Shown: in pieces, positions 15,865 to 25,027 of the stretch
Position numbering within the stretch: the stretch's first letter is position 1
Layout of the letters: every line of letters starts with the position of its first letter
Source of the DNA: a bacterium 1XD8-76
GTDB taxonomy: Bacteria; Bacillota; Clostridia; Lachnospirales; Lachnospiraceae
Reading direction: 5' to 3'
NCBI GenBank assembly: GCA_003611955.1
Contig: RAZE01000004.1
Span: 1 to 64,000 of the forward strand
DNA length: 64,000 bases
The notes under the pieces: model-generated
What the model saw: only the letters and a program-made list of their open reading frames with translations
What the model was told of the DNA's origin: nothing
Database searches by the model: none
Made by a program: the position numbers and the translations under genes

Positions 15865-16857
15865 ATGTATCAAGCGGACGAAAACAGATATCAGGTAATG
15901 CAGTACAATCGATGCGGAAGGAGCGGGTTAAAGTTGCCGGTTCTGTCCTTGGGGCTGTGGCATAATTTCGGCAGCAATGAGAGTTTTGATAATATGAAAT
16001 GGTTGTGTTATACCGCTTTTGACAATGGTATTACGCATTTTGACCTGGCTGATAACTATGGACCGGTTCCGGGCAGTGCGGAGGAAAATTTCGGAAGGAT
16101 ACTGGGGGAGGGGCTTCGGGCCTACAGAGATGAGATCGTCGTCAGCACAAAAGCCGGATATGATATGTGGAAGGGACCATACGGAAATTGGGGTTCCAGA
16201 AAGCATTTGCTTTCTGGACTAGACCAGAGCCTGAAGCGAATGAAGCTGGAGTACGTTGATATCTTTTATCATCACCGGATGGACCCGGAGACCCCGTTGG
16301 AGGAGAGCATGATGGCATTGGATCAGGCGGTAAAAAGCGGGAAGGCTCTGTACGCAGGTATTTCCAACTATGATCTGGAGGGGACAAAAAGGGCCGCCGA
16401 TATTTTGCGAGAATTGAAGTGTCCCTTTATTATCAATCAGCGTCGTTATTCTATCTTTGACAGAACTATCGAGGAGGATGGTGTCAAGAAATATGCGGGG
16501 GAAAACGGAATCGGAATTATCGCCTTTTCCCCTCTTGCGCAAGGGCTGCTCACAACAAAATACCTGGACGGCATTCCGGAGGACAGCAGAATAAAACATG
16601 ACGGAAGATTTTTAAAGGAGAGCGATCTGACAAAAAAACGTCTGGATCAGATCAGGGCATTGAATGAGATTGCCCAAAAAAGAGGGCAGAAACTGCCGCA
16701 GATGGCTCTTGCCTGGGTACTAAAAGACACAGAGGTGACGAGTGTGATCATCGGAGCTTCCAGAGCGGATCAGATTACAGAGAACTGCAGGGTACTTGAA
16801 AATACTGAATTTACAGAAGACGAATTACATAGAATAGAAGAAATCTGCAGGGCGTAG
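15865..16857 (+). CDS. aldo/keto reductase, YghZ/KCNAB-like
   Basis: 330 residues starting after AGGAGGAAT; the frame is open earlier but lacks a ribosome binding site. It begins MYQADENRYQVMQYNRCGRS. The catalytic tetrad is visible: Asp and Tyr in FDLADNYGP, Lys in VVSTKAGY, His in DIFYHHRMD. The SVIIGASRADQI block near the C-terminus binds the NADP phosphate. Members of this subgroup reduce aldehydes such as glyceraldehyde phosphate or methylglyoxal. Here it may act on a sugar intermediate. Confidence 0.88.
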   Translation: MYQADENRYQVMQYNRCGRSGLKLPVLSLGLWHNFGSNESFDNMKWLCYTAFDNGITHFDLADNYGPVPGSAEENFGRILGEGLRAYRDEIVVSTKAGYDMWKGPYGNWGSRKHLLSGLDQSLKRMKLEYVDIFYHHRMDPETPLEESMMALDQAVKSGKALYAGISNYDLEGTKRAADILRELKCPFIINQRRYSIFDRTIEEDGVKKYAGENGIGIIAFSPLAQGLLTTKYLDGIPEDSRIKHDGRFLKESDLTKKRLDQIRALNEIAQKRGQKLPQMALAWVLKDTEVTSVIIGASRADQITENCRVLENTEFTEDELHRIEEICRA

Positions 16858-16931
16858 AACAGAATCATAAAGGCTGCGTTGCCAAAATAGTGAACAAAAC
16901 AAAACAGAGAGAAACGGGGAAGAAAAATAGG

Positions 16932-19082
16932 ATGAAAAAGAATAACGGTTTTACACTACCGGGGGAATCCGGGTATGAAAAGCTGACATTGGAGCTGGCT
17001 GAGAGATGGGGCGCTGATGTGATCAGGGACAGTGATGGGACGACTCTTTCCGATGAAATCACGGATGCAGGATATAAAATATACTCTACAATATGCATTA
17101 TCCGCGGACATAATGAGTGGGCGGGAAAGAATCCGGATAAACTGCAAGGAAGTTTTCTGATGACGTCGCCGGTAACCGCTTCGGGAACGGTTCTCTGTAT
17201 CCCACTGATGAAGGATTTCTTTGAGGAGCAGTTCAAGATCAACGAAGCGGCGGAATCTCTAAAGTACTGGCAGGTGTACGACAGGACTTTGGAGAGAGAA
17301 GTTCCCAGAGAAAACTGGAAGTATGTGGCAAAAGAGAAAGCTGTTATTATGGAAAATATTGAGCCATGGCATACTTACACGGTAAGCTTCCATGCCTATC
17401 GCATCTGGGAAGAGATTTCCATGTATAATCATGTTACGAATCATTGGGAAAAAGAACATTTGATGCCGGTGGATCCGATCTATCCGCAGACCCAGGCGTA
17501 TCTTCTTGAGTGGATGGATCGCTGGTGTAGGGAGCATACGGCTACAAATGTGGTGCGCTTCACTTCCATGTTTTATAATTTTGTGTGGATCTGGGGCAGC
17601 AACGAGAGGAACAGAAACCTGTTTACAGATTGGGCATCCTATGATTTTACGGTGAGTCCCTATGCCCTTGACCTGTTTGAGAAAAAATACGGTTACAGGC
17701 TGACAGCAGAGGATTTCATCAATAAAGGGAAACTGCATGTGACCCATATGCCTTGTGAAAAAACAAAGAGAGACTGGATGGAATTTATCAATGATTTTGT
17801 GATCTCCTATGGGAAGAAGCTGATCGATATTGTGCATGACTATGGGAAAGAGGCATATGTATTCTATGATGACAGCTGGGTCGGCATAGAACCTTACGGA
17901 GAAAGATTTGAAGAATTTGGCTTTGACGGGATCATCAAAGCTGTGTTTTCCGCTTTTGAGGCGAGGCTTGCCAGCGGTGTGAAAGTGAAGACCCATGAGT
18001 TGCGGCTACACCCCTATCTGTTTCCGACGGGGGTTGATGGTTCGCCATCTTTTCTGGCAGAGGGAAATCCCAAACTGGAGGCTCAGAATATCTGGTGTGA
18101 GATCCGCCGTGCCATTTTACGTGCTCCTATTGAGAGAATAGGGCTTGGGGGATATCTGCATCTTGTGGAGAGAAAGCCGGAGTTTGTGGATTATATCGAG
18201 GAGATTTCCGATGAGTTTGGAAGGCTGAAGCAGCTTCATGAAGGAGATGGCCCGATCTGTTTAAAACCGCGGGTGGCGGTACTCCACTTCTGGGGGAAAC
18301 TCAGGTCATGGTCGCTGTCAGGGCATTTCCATGAGACGTATAAGCAAGATCTGATCCACATAAATGAAGCGTTGGCGGGTCTGCCTTTTGCAGTTCGTTT
18401 CATCAATTTCGAGGATGTGAAGGCAGGAGTCCTGGAAGCTTTCGATGTGGTGATCAATGGGGGAGCTGCCGGCAGTGCCTGGAGCGGAGGAGATACGTGG
18501 AAAGACGCAGAGGTTGTTTCTAAAATAACTGAATGGGTCCATGGTGGCGGTGTCTTTGTCGGTGTGGGAGAACCTTCCGCGGCTGAGGGATACAATACCT
18601 TTTTCAGAATGTCGCATGTACTTGGAGTGGACAAAGACACGACGGCTGAGGTCTGTCATGGAAAGTGGCAGTTTACGGTGACGAAGGAGGAAGGGCTGAT
18701 TCCCGAAGGGGCATATGTGAGAGGGAAAGAAGTCTGCCATTTGACAGATGCGGAGGGCAAAGTCTTAATGTCAGAGGGCGGTATTCCTCAAATGGTCATA
18801 CATAATTTCGGGGCAGGGAAGGGCATTTATCTTTCATCCTTCGAGAAGGGGCCGGAGAATAACAGGATGTTGATGAATCTGATTCTCGTTGGTGCAGGAG
18901 AGGACCTCAAGCAGCACTATACAACGGACAATCTGTATACAGAGTGCGCATATTTTCCGGAAAAGAAAAAACTTGTCGTGATCAATCAGACGAATGCGCA
19001 GCAAAGTTGTCGTATTTCCACACCGGGAAGGGATGTGAGCTGTACTTTGAAACCTTACGGCGTACAGTTTATAGGTTTATAG
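16932..19082 (+). CDS. GH112 beta-galactosyl disaccharide phosphorylase
   Basis: 716 residues from ATG 16932. It begins NNGFTLPGESGYEKLTLELA followed by ERWGADVIRDSDGTTLSD, the N-terminal signature of galacto-N-biose/lacto-N-biose phosphorylases, and has the usual family length. The central block FYDDSWVGIEPYGERFEEFG puts two Asp at residues 313-314, where the family's general acid lies. These cytosolic enzymes split beta-1,3-galactosyl-N-acetylhexosamine (or, in some Clostridia, galactosyl-1,4-rhamnose) with phosphate to give galactose 1-phosphate. The specificity cannot be read by eye. It gives the strongest clue to what the cluster imports. Confidence 0.85.
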   Translation: MKKNNGFTLPGESGYEKLTLELAERWGADVIRDSDGTTLSDEITDAGYKIYSTICIIRGHNEWAGKNPDKLQGSFLMTSPVTASGTVLCIPLMKDFFEEQFKINEAAESLKYWQVYDRTLEREVPRENWKYVAKEKAVIMENIEPWHTYTVSFHAYRIWEEISMYNHVTNHWEKEHLMPVDPIYPQTQAYLLEWMDRWCREHTATNVVRFTSMFYNFVWIWGSNERNRNLFTDWASYDFTVSPYALDLFEKKYGYRLTAEDFINKGKLHVTHMPCEKTKRDWMEFINDFVISYGKKLIDIVHDYGKEAYVFYDDSWVGIEPYGERFEEFGFDGIIKAVFSAFEARLASGVKVKTHELRLHPYLFPTGVDGSPSFLAEGNPKLEAQNIWCEIRRAILRAPIERIGLGGYLHLVERKPEFVDYIEEISDEFGRLKQLHEGDGPICLKPRVAVLHFWGKLRSWSLSGHFHETYKQDLIHINEALAGLPFAVRFINFEDVKAGVLEAFDVVINGGAAGSAWSGGDTWKDAEVVSKITEWVHGGGVFVGVGEPSAAEGYNTFFRMSHVLGVDKDTTAEVCHGKWQFTVTKEEGLIPEGAYVRGKEVCHLTDAEGKVLMSEGGIPQMVIHNFGAGKGIYLSSFEKGPENNRMLMNLILVGAGEDLKQHYTTDNLYTECAYFPEKKKLVVINQTNAQQSCRISTPGRDVSCTLKPYGVQFIGL

Positions 19083-19170
19083 AAAGTAAATGATTGTGAG
19101 TTCCTTTTTATCACAAACAAACCCTTTGATATTTTTTATGAAGAGTAGATTTGGGAGAGGAGAAGAATGG

Positions 19171-19692
19171 ATGGCAGAGCAAAAGCTTTTTTCAATGATG
19201 CATGCTGACAGACAGGTAACAGATCCGATGTTTATAAAAAAAATGTTGGATCTGACGGAGACTTGTACAATAGCTCTGTACGATGAGCCATATCCCTATA
19301 TTGTGCCTATGAATTTTGGTTATGATTGGGAAGAGAATCTGGAGATTTATCTCCATTGCGCAGCGGAGGGGCATCGGATGAGCCTGATCAGAGAAAATTC
19401 CTGGGTGGCGTGCAATATCAATGTGTTTATAAACCGTTATGGAAAAGAACCCTACCGAAATGAAAAACAGGATTACCGCAGTGTATCTGTTTTTGGCAGA
19501 CTGGAGATTATTGAGGAGGAAGAGGAGAGGAAGAATGCGCTGAATGCGATCTGCAGGCAGACGGGGGCGCCGCTCTTAAGAAGAGTACCCAAAAACGGGA
19601 ACCCTGTCGTACTGCGGCTGCGGGCTGATCAGATTACGGCAAAAGCACAGTATCCTCTCAGCGGTATCTCGGAAATCGAGATGCCGTTGTGA
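19171..19692 (+). CDS. pyridoxamine 5'-phosphate oxidase-fold flavoprotein (NimA-like)
   Basis: 173 residues from ATG 19171, eight bases after GGAGAGGAG; a longer frame from 19090 lacks a ribosome binding site. The split-barrel pattern is visible: MLDLTETCTIALYDEPYPYI then VPMNFGYDWEENLEIYLHCA and an HRMSLIRENSWVACNI strand. The family binds FMN or haem and includes nitroimidazole-inactivating proteins, but most members are uncharacterised. Stands alone between the sugar cluster and the pheST leader. Confidence 0.8.
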   Translation: MAEQKLFSMMHADRQVTDPMFIKKMLDLTETCTIALYDEPYPYIVPMNFGYDWEENLEIYLHCAAEGHRMSLIRENSWVACNINVFINRYGKEPYRNEKQDYRSVSVFGRLEIIEEEEERKNALNAICRQTGAPLLRRVPKNGNPVVLRLRADQITAKAQYPLSGISEIEMPL

Positions 19693-19742
19693 TATCAGAC
19701 GGAAAAAACTGTGCTATACACTATCCGGATTCAATAAAACAC

Positions 19743-19771
19743 TTGACAGTCCAGGGAAAAGCCACTAGAAT
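19743..19771 (+). promoter_or_regulatory. sigma-A promoter of the pheST operon
   Basis: TTGACA (19743-19748) and TAGAAT (19766-19771), 17-base spacer, immediately before the T-box leader. Transcription is expected to start near 19778. Confidence 0.85.
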
Positions 19772-19777
19772 GTAGGA

Positions 19778-20059
19778 TAGTTTAAACGCGGTGACGGTGC
19801 AAAAGAGCCAGTTATTCCCACAGAGAGAAAAGGTCATCGGCTGAAAGCCTTTTCGGGTTCCGACGAAGCTTAATTTCACACCAGAGCGGTTTCCGGGAAA
19901 ATGATGAGTCTGCTCATAAGTAGCGGAAAACGGCATAAGGCACGTTACGCCGAAGGAGAGTCTGCTAAGGCTTTAGCAGGAAGCAGGGTGGTACCGCGGA
20001 GAGAATTTCGTCCCTTGCACGGATATTTCAGAAATGGAATATACGTGCAGGGGTTTTTT
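19778..20059 (+). ncRNA. T-box riboswitch, phenylalanine specific
   Basis: The conserved T-box AGGGTGGTACCGCG is at 19985-19998 and can pair with the 3' end of uncharged tRNA. Stem I spans about 19788-19881 and its 3' side carries the specifier TTC (19875-19877) followed by A, matching a Phe codon and the genes behind it. The terminator helix CCCTTGCACG ... CGTGCAGGGG ends in six T at 20054-20059. Uncharged tRNA-Phe would stabilise the antiterminator and allow pheST transcription. Confidence 0.92.
20011..20059 (+). terminator. T-box terminator hairpin
   Basis: TCCCTTGCACG near 20011 pairs with CGTGCAGGGG (20044-20053) followed by TTTTTT. It competes with the antiterminator containing the T-box sequence just upstream. 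Confidence 0.85.
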
Positions 20060-20094
20060 AATGCGACAAAAAACAGCAGGAAAGGAAACGGAAA

Positions 20095-21132
20095 ATGAAA
20101 GAAAAACTGGAACAGATACGGGCAAAGGCGCTTGAGCAGATCGCGCTGATGGAAAGCGGCGAAGCATCTGCCGCACTGGACAAATTAAATGATGTTCGTG
20201 TCAATATCCTTGGCAAAAAAGGAGAACTGACCGCAGTGTTAAAGGGCATGAAGGATGTGAAGCCGGAGGATCGCCCGAAGGTCGGGCAGATGGTGAATGA
20301 CGCCCGCGCAGAGATCGAAGCGGCATTGGAACAGGCGAAAAAGAAGATGGAGCGTGCTCTCAGGGAAGCGGCGATGAAGGCGGAAGTGATCGATGTGACG
20401 CTGCCGGCAAAAAAGAACGAGATGGGGCACAGACATCCGAACTTTATTGTGATGGAAGAGGTGGAGCGTATCTTTGTGGGCATGGGTTACGAGGTTGTGG
20501 AAGGTCCCGAGATCGAGAAGGATTACTATAACTTTGAGGCGCTCAATATTCCGGCTGATCATCCGGCAAAGGATGAACAGGATACTTTTTATATCAACGG
20601 AGATATTCTTCTGAGGACGCAGACTTCCCCGGTGCAGGTGCGCACGATGGAGCAGAAAAAGCCGCCCATCCGTATGCTGGCGCCGGGCAGGGTGTTCCGT
20701 TCCGATGAAGTGGATGCCACTCATTCTCCGTCCTTCCACCAGATCGAAGGCATGGTTATCGATAAAGGCATTACCTTTGCGGATCTAAAGGGAACACTGC
20801 AGGAGTTTGCAAGGGAACTTTACGGGCCGGAGACAAAGGTGAAATTCCGTCCCCATCATTTCCCTTTTACGGAGCCTTCCGCAGAGATGGATGTGAGCTG
20901 TTTCAAGTGCGGCGGCAAGGGCTGTCGGTTCTGCAAGGGAGAGGGATGGATCGAGATCTTAGGCTGCGGCATGGTGCACCCGAAGGTGCTGCGCATGAGC
21001 GGCATCGATCCGGAAGAGTACTCGGGCTTCGCCTTCGGTATGGGACTGGAGCGTATCTCACTGCTTAAATATGAGATCGATGACATGCGTCTGCTCTACG
21101 AAAACGATGTGAGATTCCTGAAACAGTTTTAA
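20095..21132 (+). CDS. pheS: phenylalanine-tRNA ligase alpha subunit
   Basis: 345 residues. An N-terminal coiled-coil tRNA-binding arm (to about residue 90) is followed by the class II core: motif 2 in RVFRSDEVDATHSPSFHQIE and motif 3 in GFAFGMGLERISLLKYEIDD. A Cys-rich insertion (CFKCGGKGCRFCKGEGW) lies between them, as in many Firmicutes. With PheT it forms the (alpha-beta)2 enzyme that charges tRNA-Phe in the cytoplasm. Controlled by the T-box leader. Confidence 0.97.
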   Translation: MKEKLEQIRAKALEQIALMESGEASAALDKLNDVRVNILGKKGELTAVLKGMKDVKPEDRPKVGQMVNDARAEIEAALEQAKKKMERALREAAMKAEVIDVTLPAKKNEMGHRHPNFIVMEEVERIFVGMGYEVVEGPEIEKDYYNFEALNIPADHPAKDEQDTFYINGDILLRTQTSPVQVRTMEQKKPPIRMLAPGRVFRSDEVDATHSPSFHQIEGMVIDKGITFADLKGTLQEFARELYGPETKVKFRPHHFPFTEPSAEMDVSCFKCGGKGCRFCKGEGWIEILGCGMVHPKVLRMSGIDPEEYSGFAFGMGLERISLLKYEIDDMRLLYENDVRFLKQF

Positions 21133-21177
21133 CAATCTAATATAAAACAGCGTATATCAGAATAGGAGATAGATAAA

Positions 21178-23598
21178 ATGAATACAGCATTATCATGGAT
21201 CAAAGCATATGTACCGGATCTTACCTGTACGGATCAGGAATTCTGCGATGCGATGACCTTGTCCGGTACAAAGTGTGAAGGATATGAAAGACTGGACAAA
21301 AATCTGGAGAAGATCGTGGTGGGAGAGATCACAGAGATCGCGGCGCATCCCGACGCGGATAAACTGATCGTCTGTCAGGTAAATATTGGGGAGAAAACCA
21401 TTCAGATTGTGACAGGAGCGCCCAATGTGAAGGTCGGCGATAAAGTACCTGTGGTACTGGACGGCGGCAAAGTGGCGGGCGGACACGACGGCGGTCCTCT
21501 GCCGGAGGAGGGTATCGTGATCAAGTCCGGGAAGCTGCGGGGTGTACCCTCTGAGGGCATGATGTGTTCCATAGAGGAACTTGGTTCTGACCGGAATTTT
21601 TATCCGGAGGCACCGGAATACGGTATCTATATTTTTGATGATTCTGTGAAGGCGGGAGATGACGCGATCGAAGCGCTGGGGCTTCGCGATACGGTGTTTG
21701 AGTATGAGATCACCTCCAACAGGGTGGACTGCTACAGTATTATCGGTATCGCCCGGGAAGCGGCGGCGACGTTCCGCAAGCCCTTCCATGCGCCCGATGT
21801 GAAGATTCAGAATGAGACGGGGGATGTGAATGACTATATTAAAGTAGAAGTGCAGGATAAGGACCTGTGTACCCGCTATTGCGCAAGAGTATGTACGGAT
21901 ATCAAGATCGCACCTTCCCCGAAGTGGATGCAGAGAAGACTGGCGGCCAGCGGCATTCGTCCTATCAACAATCTGGTGGATATCACCAACTATGTGATGG
22001 AAGAGTACGGTCAGCCCATGCATGCTTACGACCTGGATACCATCGCGGGACATCAGATCATCGTGCGCCGGGCCAAGGACGGGGATGTGTTTACCACGCT
22101 GGACGGTCAGGAGCGGAAGTTGGACAGCGAAGTGCTGATGATCTGCGACGGCGAGAAAGAGGTGGGTATTGCCGGGATAATGGGCGGTGAAAATTCCATG
22201 ATCACCGATGAAGTGAAGACGGTGCTGTTTGAGGCGGCGACTTTTAACGGCGCCAATATCAGGAAATCTGCCAAGAGGATCGGTCTGCGTACGGATGCCT
22301 CCGGCAAATTTGAGAAAGGATTGGATCCATATAATGCCAAGGCGGCTATTGACAGAGCGTGTCAGCTGATTGAGGAGCTGGGCTGCGGCAAAGTTGTTGC
22401 CGGGACTGCAGATGTACATGCATCGCTGAAGGAGCCTGTGCGGGTGGCTTTTGAGCCGGAGAAAATCAATGAGTTTCTGGGGACGGAGATTCCGGCGGAG
22501 GATATGCTGGGATATTTTAAGGCGATCGAACTTGGGTATGACGAAAAGACAAACGAGATCATCTGTCCTTCTTTCAGACAGGATCTGCTTTCTTTTGCGG
22601 ATATTGCGGAGGAAGCGGCAAGATTTTACGGTTACGATAAGATTCCGACCACGCTGCCCAGTGGTTCCGCTACGGCGGGCAAGCTGCAGTTTAAGATGCG
22701 GATAGAGCAGAAGGCAAGAGATATCGCGGAATACTGCGGTTTCTCTCAGGGGATGTGCTATTCCTTTGAGAGCCCGAAAGTGTTTGATAAACTGCTTTTG
22801 CCGGAGAATTCGGAGCTCAGGAAGGCCATCGGGATTTCCAATCCGCTGGGGGAGGATTTCTCCATTATGCGGACGATTTCTTTACACGGTATGCTGACCA
22901 GCCTTTCCACCAATTTCAACCGGAGAAACAAAGTGTGCAGGCTGTATGAGCTGGGAAATATCTATCTGCCGAAGAGCCTGCCTCTGACAGAGCTGCCGGA
23001 GGAGAGAATGCAGTTTACATTGGGCTTTTATGGTGAAGGCGATTTCTTCACAATGAAAGGTGTGATCGAAGAGTTTTTGGAGAGCGTGGGACTTGACGCA
23101 AAACCGGAGTATGATCCGGAGGCAGGCAAGAGTTTTCTGCATCCCGGCAGACAGGCGCTTGTGCGTTATGACAGGAAGGTGTTAGGCTATCTGGGTGAAG
23201 TGCATCCGGAGGTCTGTGAGAATTATGATATGAAGACCAAAGCCTATGTGGCGGTACTGGATATGCCTGAGATTGTGCCTCTTGCGACCTTTGACAGGAA
23301 GTACGAGGGGATTGCGAAGTTCCCGGCGGTGATGCGGGATATCAGCATGGTGGTGCCGAAGGATATCCGTGTGGGACAGATCGAGAAGATGCTTGCTCAG
23401 AGGGGCGGTAAGATATTGGAGTCCTATAAGCTGTTTGATATTTATGAGGGCAGCCAGATCAAAGAAGGGTTTAAGTCTGTGGCTTACAATATTACGTTCC
23501 GGGCAAAAGACCGGACGTTGGAGGAAAATGATATCACAGCAGCGATGAAGAAAATTTTGAACGGACTGCAGTCGATGGGGATCGAGCTGAGGCAGTAA
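21178..23598 (+). CDS. pheT: phenylalanine-tRNA ligase beta subunit
   Basis: 806 residues, full family length. Domains in order: an N-terminal segment MNTALSWIKAYVPDL, an EMAP-like tRNA-binding domain (about 40-150), the B3/B4 editing domain (about 210-385) that hydrolyses Tyr-tRNA-Phe, the B5 domain (about 410-480), the catalytic-like fold, and a C-terminal anticodon-binding domain (FPAVMRDISMVVPKDIRVGQ onward). It follows pheS by 45 bases in the same T-box-controlled operon. Confidence 0.97.
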   Translation: MNTALSWIKAYVPDLTCTDQEFCDAMTLSGTKCEGYERLDKNLEKIVVGEITEIAAHPDADKLIVCQVNIGEKTIQIVTGAPNVKVGDKVPVVLDGGKVAGGHDGGPLPEEGIVIKSGKLRGVPSEGMMCSIEELGSDRNFYPEAPEYGIYIFDDSVKAGDDAIEALGLRDTVFEYEITSNRVDCYSIIGIAREAAATFRKPFHAPDVKIQNETGDVNDYIKVEVQDKDLCTRYCARVCTDIKIAPSPKWMQRRLAASGIRPINNLVDITNYVMEEYGQPMHAYDLDTIAGHQIIVRRAKDGDVFTTLDGQERKLDSEVLMICDGEKEVGIAGIMGGENSMITDEVKTVLFEAATFNGANIRKSAKRIGLRTDASGKFEKGLDPYNAKAAIDRACQLIEELGCGKVVAGTADVHASLKEPVRVAFEPEKINEFLGTEIPAEDMLGYFKAIELGYDEKTNEIICPSFRQDLLSFADIAEEAARFYGYDKIPTTLPSGSATAGKLQFKMRIEQKARDIAEYCGFSQGMCYSFESPKVFDKLLLPENSELRKAIGISNPLGEDFSIMRTISLHGMLTSLSTNFNRRNKVCRLYELGNIYLPKSLPLTELPEERMQFTLGFYGEGDFFTMKGVIEEFLESVGLDAKPEYDPEAGKSFLHPGRQALVRYDRKVLGYLGEVHPEVCENYDMKTKAYVAVLDMPEIVPLATFDRKYEGIAKFPAVMRDISMVVPKDIRVGQIEKMLAQRGGKILESYKLFDIYEGSQIKEGFKSVAYNITFRAKDRTLEENDITAAMKKILNGLQSMGIELRQ

Positions 23599-23724
23599 GT
23601 CATCGCCTGGCAGCAGGGCATCGGGCAGAAGGCCTTACGGCGTTCTCTGATGCCCCGATGATGGATAAAACAGCATAAAGCGGAAGATTATATTTCAAAA
23701 GGATGAACAAAAAGGGGTATTATT

Positions 23725-23861
23725 GTGAGTAAGTACTTGATCCAGACCATTCTTTTTTGACATATAAGAAGGAGGCAAAAGAATACGGCTACGAAGTCGG
23801 AAAGATTTCTATGAAGGAAAGGACCGTTTTGTTTCATAAGCTGGACAGGATCCGGCAGTGA
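23725..23861 (+). pseudogene. small degraded open frame, T-run frameshift
   Basis: GTG 23725, with AAAGGGG upstream, reads VSKYLIQTILF and stops. If the run of six T (23753-23758) had one more, the frame would continue through TYKKEAKEYGYEVGKISMKE and on to a stop at 23861. The continuation looks coding, with Lys/Glu-rich helices, but I recognise no family. Another open scrap (DLIQDSVFYHKNL) follows. The rest of 23599-23952 holds a GGGCATC ... GATGCCC hairpin after pheT without a T run. Confidence 0.3.
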
Positions 23862-23952
23862 TCTGATTCAGGACTCTGTATTTTATCACAAAAATCTGTA
23901 AATGCGTACTTGTTCAGCCGCCTGAAAAAAGAATTGCAGGGGATTGCGTTTT

Positions 23953-24450
23953 ATGGAAAATCGTATTATGATGAGGAAGTATAGTTCGGAGGATATCTGC
24001 TTTATGATATCTGTCTGGAATGAGGTTGTGGATGAAGGAGCTGCTTTCCCGCAGGAAGACTGTTTGACAGTGGAGACGGGGGAAGCATTTTTTGCTGGGC
24101 AAAGTTATTGCGGAATTGCGCAGGATTCAGAGAGCGGGGAAGTGTTGGGGCTGTATATTCTTCACCCGAATAATATCGGAAGATGCGGCCATATCTGCAA
24201 CGCGAGTTATGCGGTGGCTTCTCGCTGCAGGGGCATGCATATCGGTGAAAGGCTGGTGAAGGACTGTATGGAGCAGGCGCGGAAGCTTGGGTTTAGGATT
24301 TTGCAGTTTAATGCGGTTGTCGCCTCCAATATCCGTGCGAGGCATCTGTATGAAAGGATCGGTTTTCATCAGCTCGGTGTGATTCCGGGAGGATTTCGCT
24401 TAAAGAGCGGTAAATTTGAGGATATCTGTCCATACTATATAGAGTTATAA
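23953..24450 (+). CDS. GNAT family N-acetyltransferase
   Basis: 165 residues from ATG 23953 (AGGGGA ten bases upstream). The acetyl-CoA-binding core is visible: VASRCRGMHIGERLVKDCME is motif A (R-x-x-G-x-x-I/L-G), and FNAVVASNIRARHLYERIGF is motif B. The acceptor substrate cannot be told; similar proteins modify small amines, amino acids or protein N-termini. No operon partner evident. Confidence 0.85.
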   Translation: MENRIMMRKYSSEDICFMISVWNEVVDEGAAFPQEDCLTVETGEAFFAGQSYCGIAQDSESGEVLGLYILHPNNIGRCGHICNASYAVASRCRGMHIGERLVKDCMEQARKLGFRILQFNAVVASNIRARHLYERIGFHQLGVIPGGFRLKSGKFEDICPYYIEL

Positions 24451-24472
24451 ACACAGGAGGATGGATTACAGT

Positions 24473-24985
24473 ATGAAAATTATACCAATATATAGTATAA
24501 AAAAGAGATATATATGCGGCGTACTGTTCCTTGTGTTGTCTGTGCTCACTGCCTGTGGGACAGATGCAGGAGGAGAGGATGGCGAAATTCAGATCGTGGA
24601 ATCGGAGCCAATCGAGGCGCCGGTAAGTACAGAAAATGTTGAGACAGAGGAAGCAAAAGAGGATGTCTATGCAGGTGAATACAATGCCTGCGATGTTGGA
24701 GAGCCTGGCCTGGAAATTGAGAAAACGGAAGCAGGAGCTTATCAGATTTTGATCCACATTTTCAGGCTGGCTTCTTTTGACAATGTGAGTGGTATGCTGA
24801 CGGGGAAGGGGCTGGAATTTACGGCAATTGCGCCGGACGGAAGTGAGACGGGCGGCGTGATAACGTTGGATGAGGATGTGGCTACAGTGACATTCGATCC
24901 CGGATGGTCCGGTTTTGAGGGGGTATACAGTTTTCAGTATTATAAGACATCGGATACGCCGAATATGGATTTGTCTGCGTATTAA
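24473..24985 (+). CDS. lipoprotein of unknown function
   Basis: 170 residues from ATG 24473; AGGAGG lies 12 bases upstream and directly touches an earlier ATG at 24461. Signal peptide with lipobox VLTACG, an acidic Glu/Val-rich linker, then a compact domain (GEYNACDVGEPGLEIEKTEA ... SGFEGVYSFQYYKTSD). The last block is predicted to be mostly beta strands, similar to small secreted Lachnospiraceae lipoproteins, but I cannot name the family. Confidence 0.65.
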   Translation: MKIIPIYSIKKRYICGVLFLVLSVLTACGTDAGGEDGEIQIVESEPIEAPVSTENVETEEAKEDVYAGEYNACDVGEPGLEIEKTEAGAYQILIHIFRLASFDNVSGMLTGKGLEFTAIAPDGSETGGVITLDEDVATVTFDPGWSGFEGVYSFQYYKTSDTPNMDLSAY

Positions 24986-25027
24986 CAAATATATATTTAA
25001 ATAGTTCAAACAGGAGGATCAAAAACA

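Noticed and set aside
21193-22419. 408-codon minus-strand open frame
   Set aside because: Lies entirely inside pheT; it is a shadow of a GC-biased codon pattern.
23607-23660. Hairpin after pheT as a Rho-independent terminator
   Set aside because: GGGCATC/GATGCCC stem is present but no T run follows.
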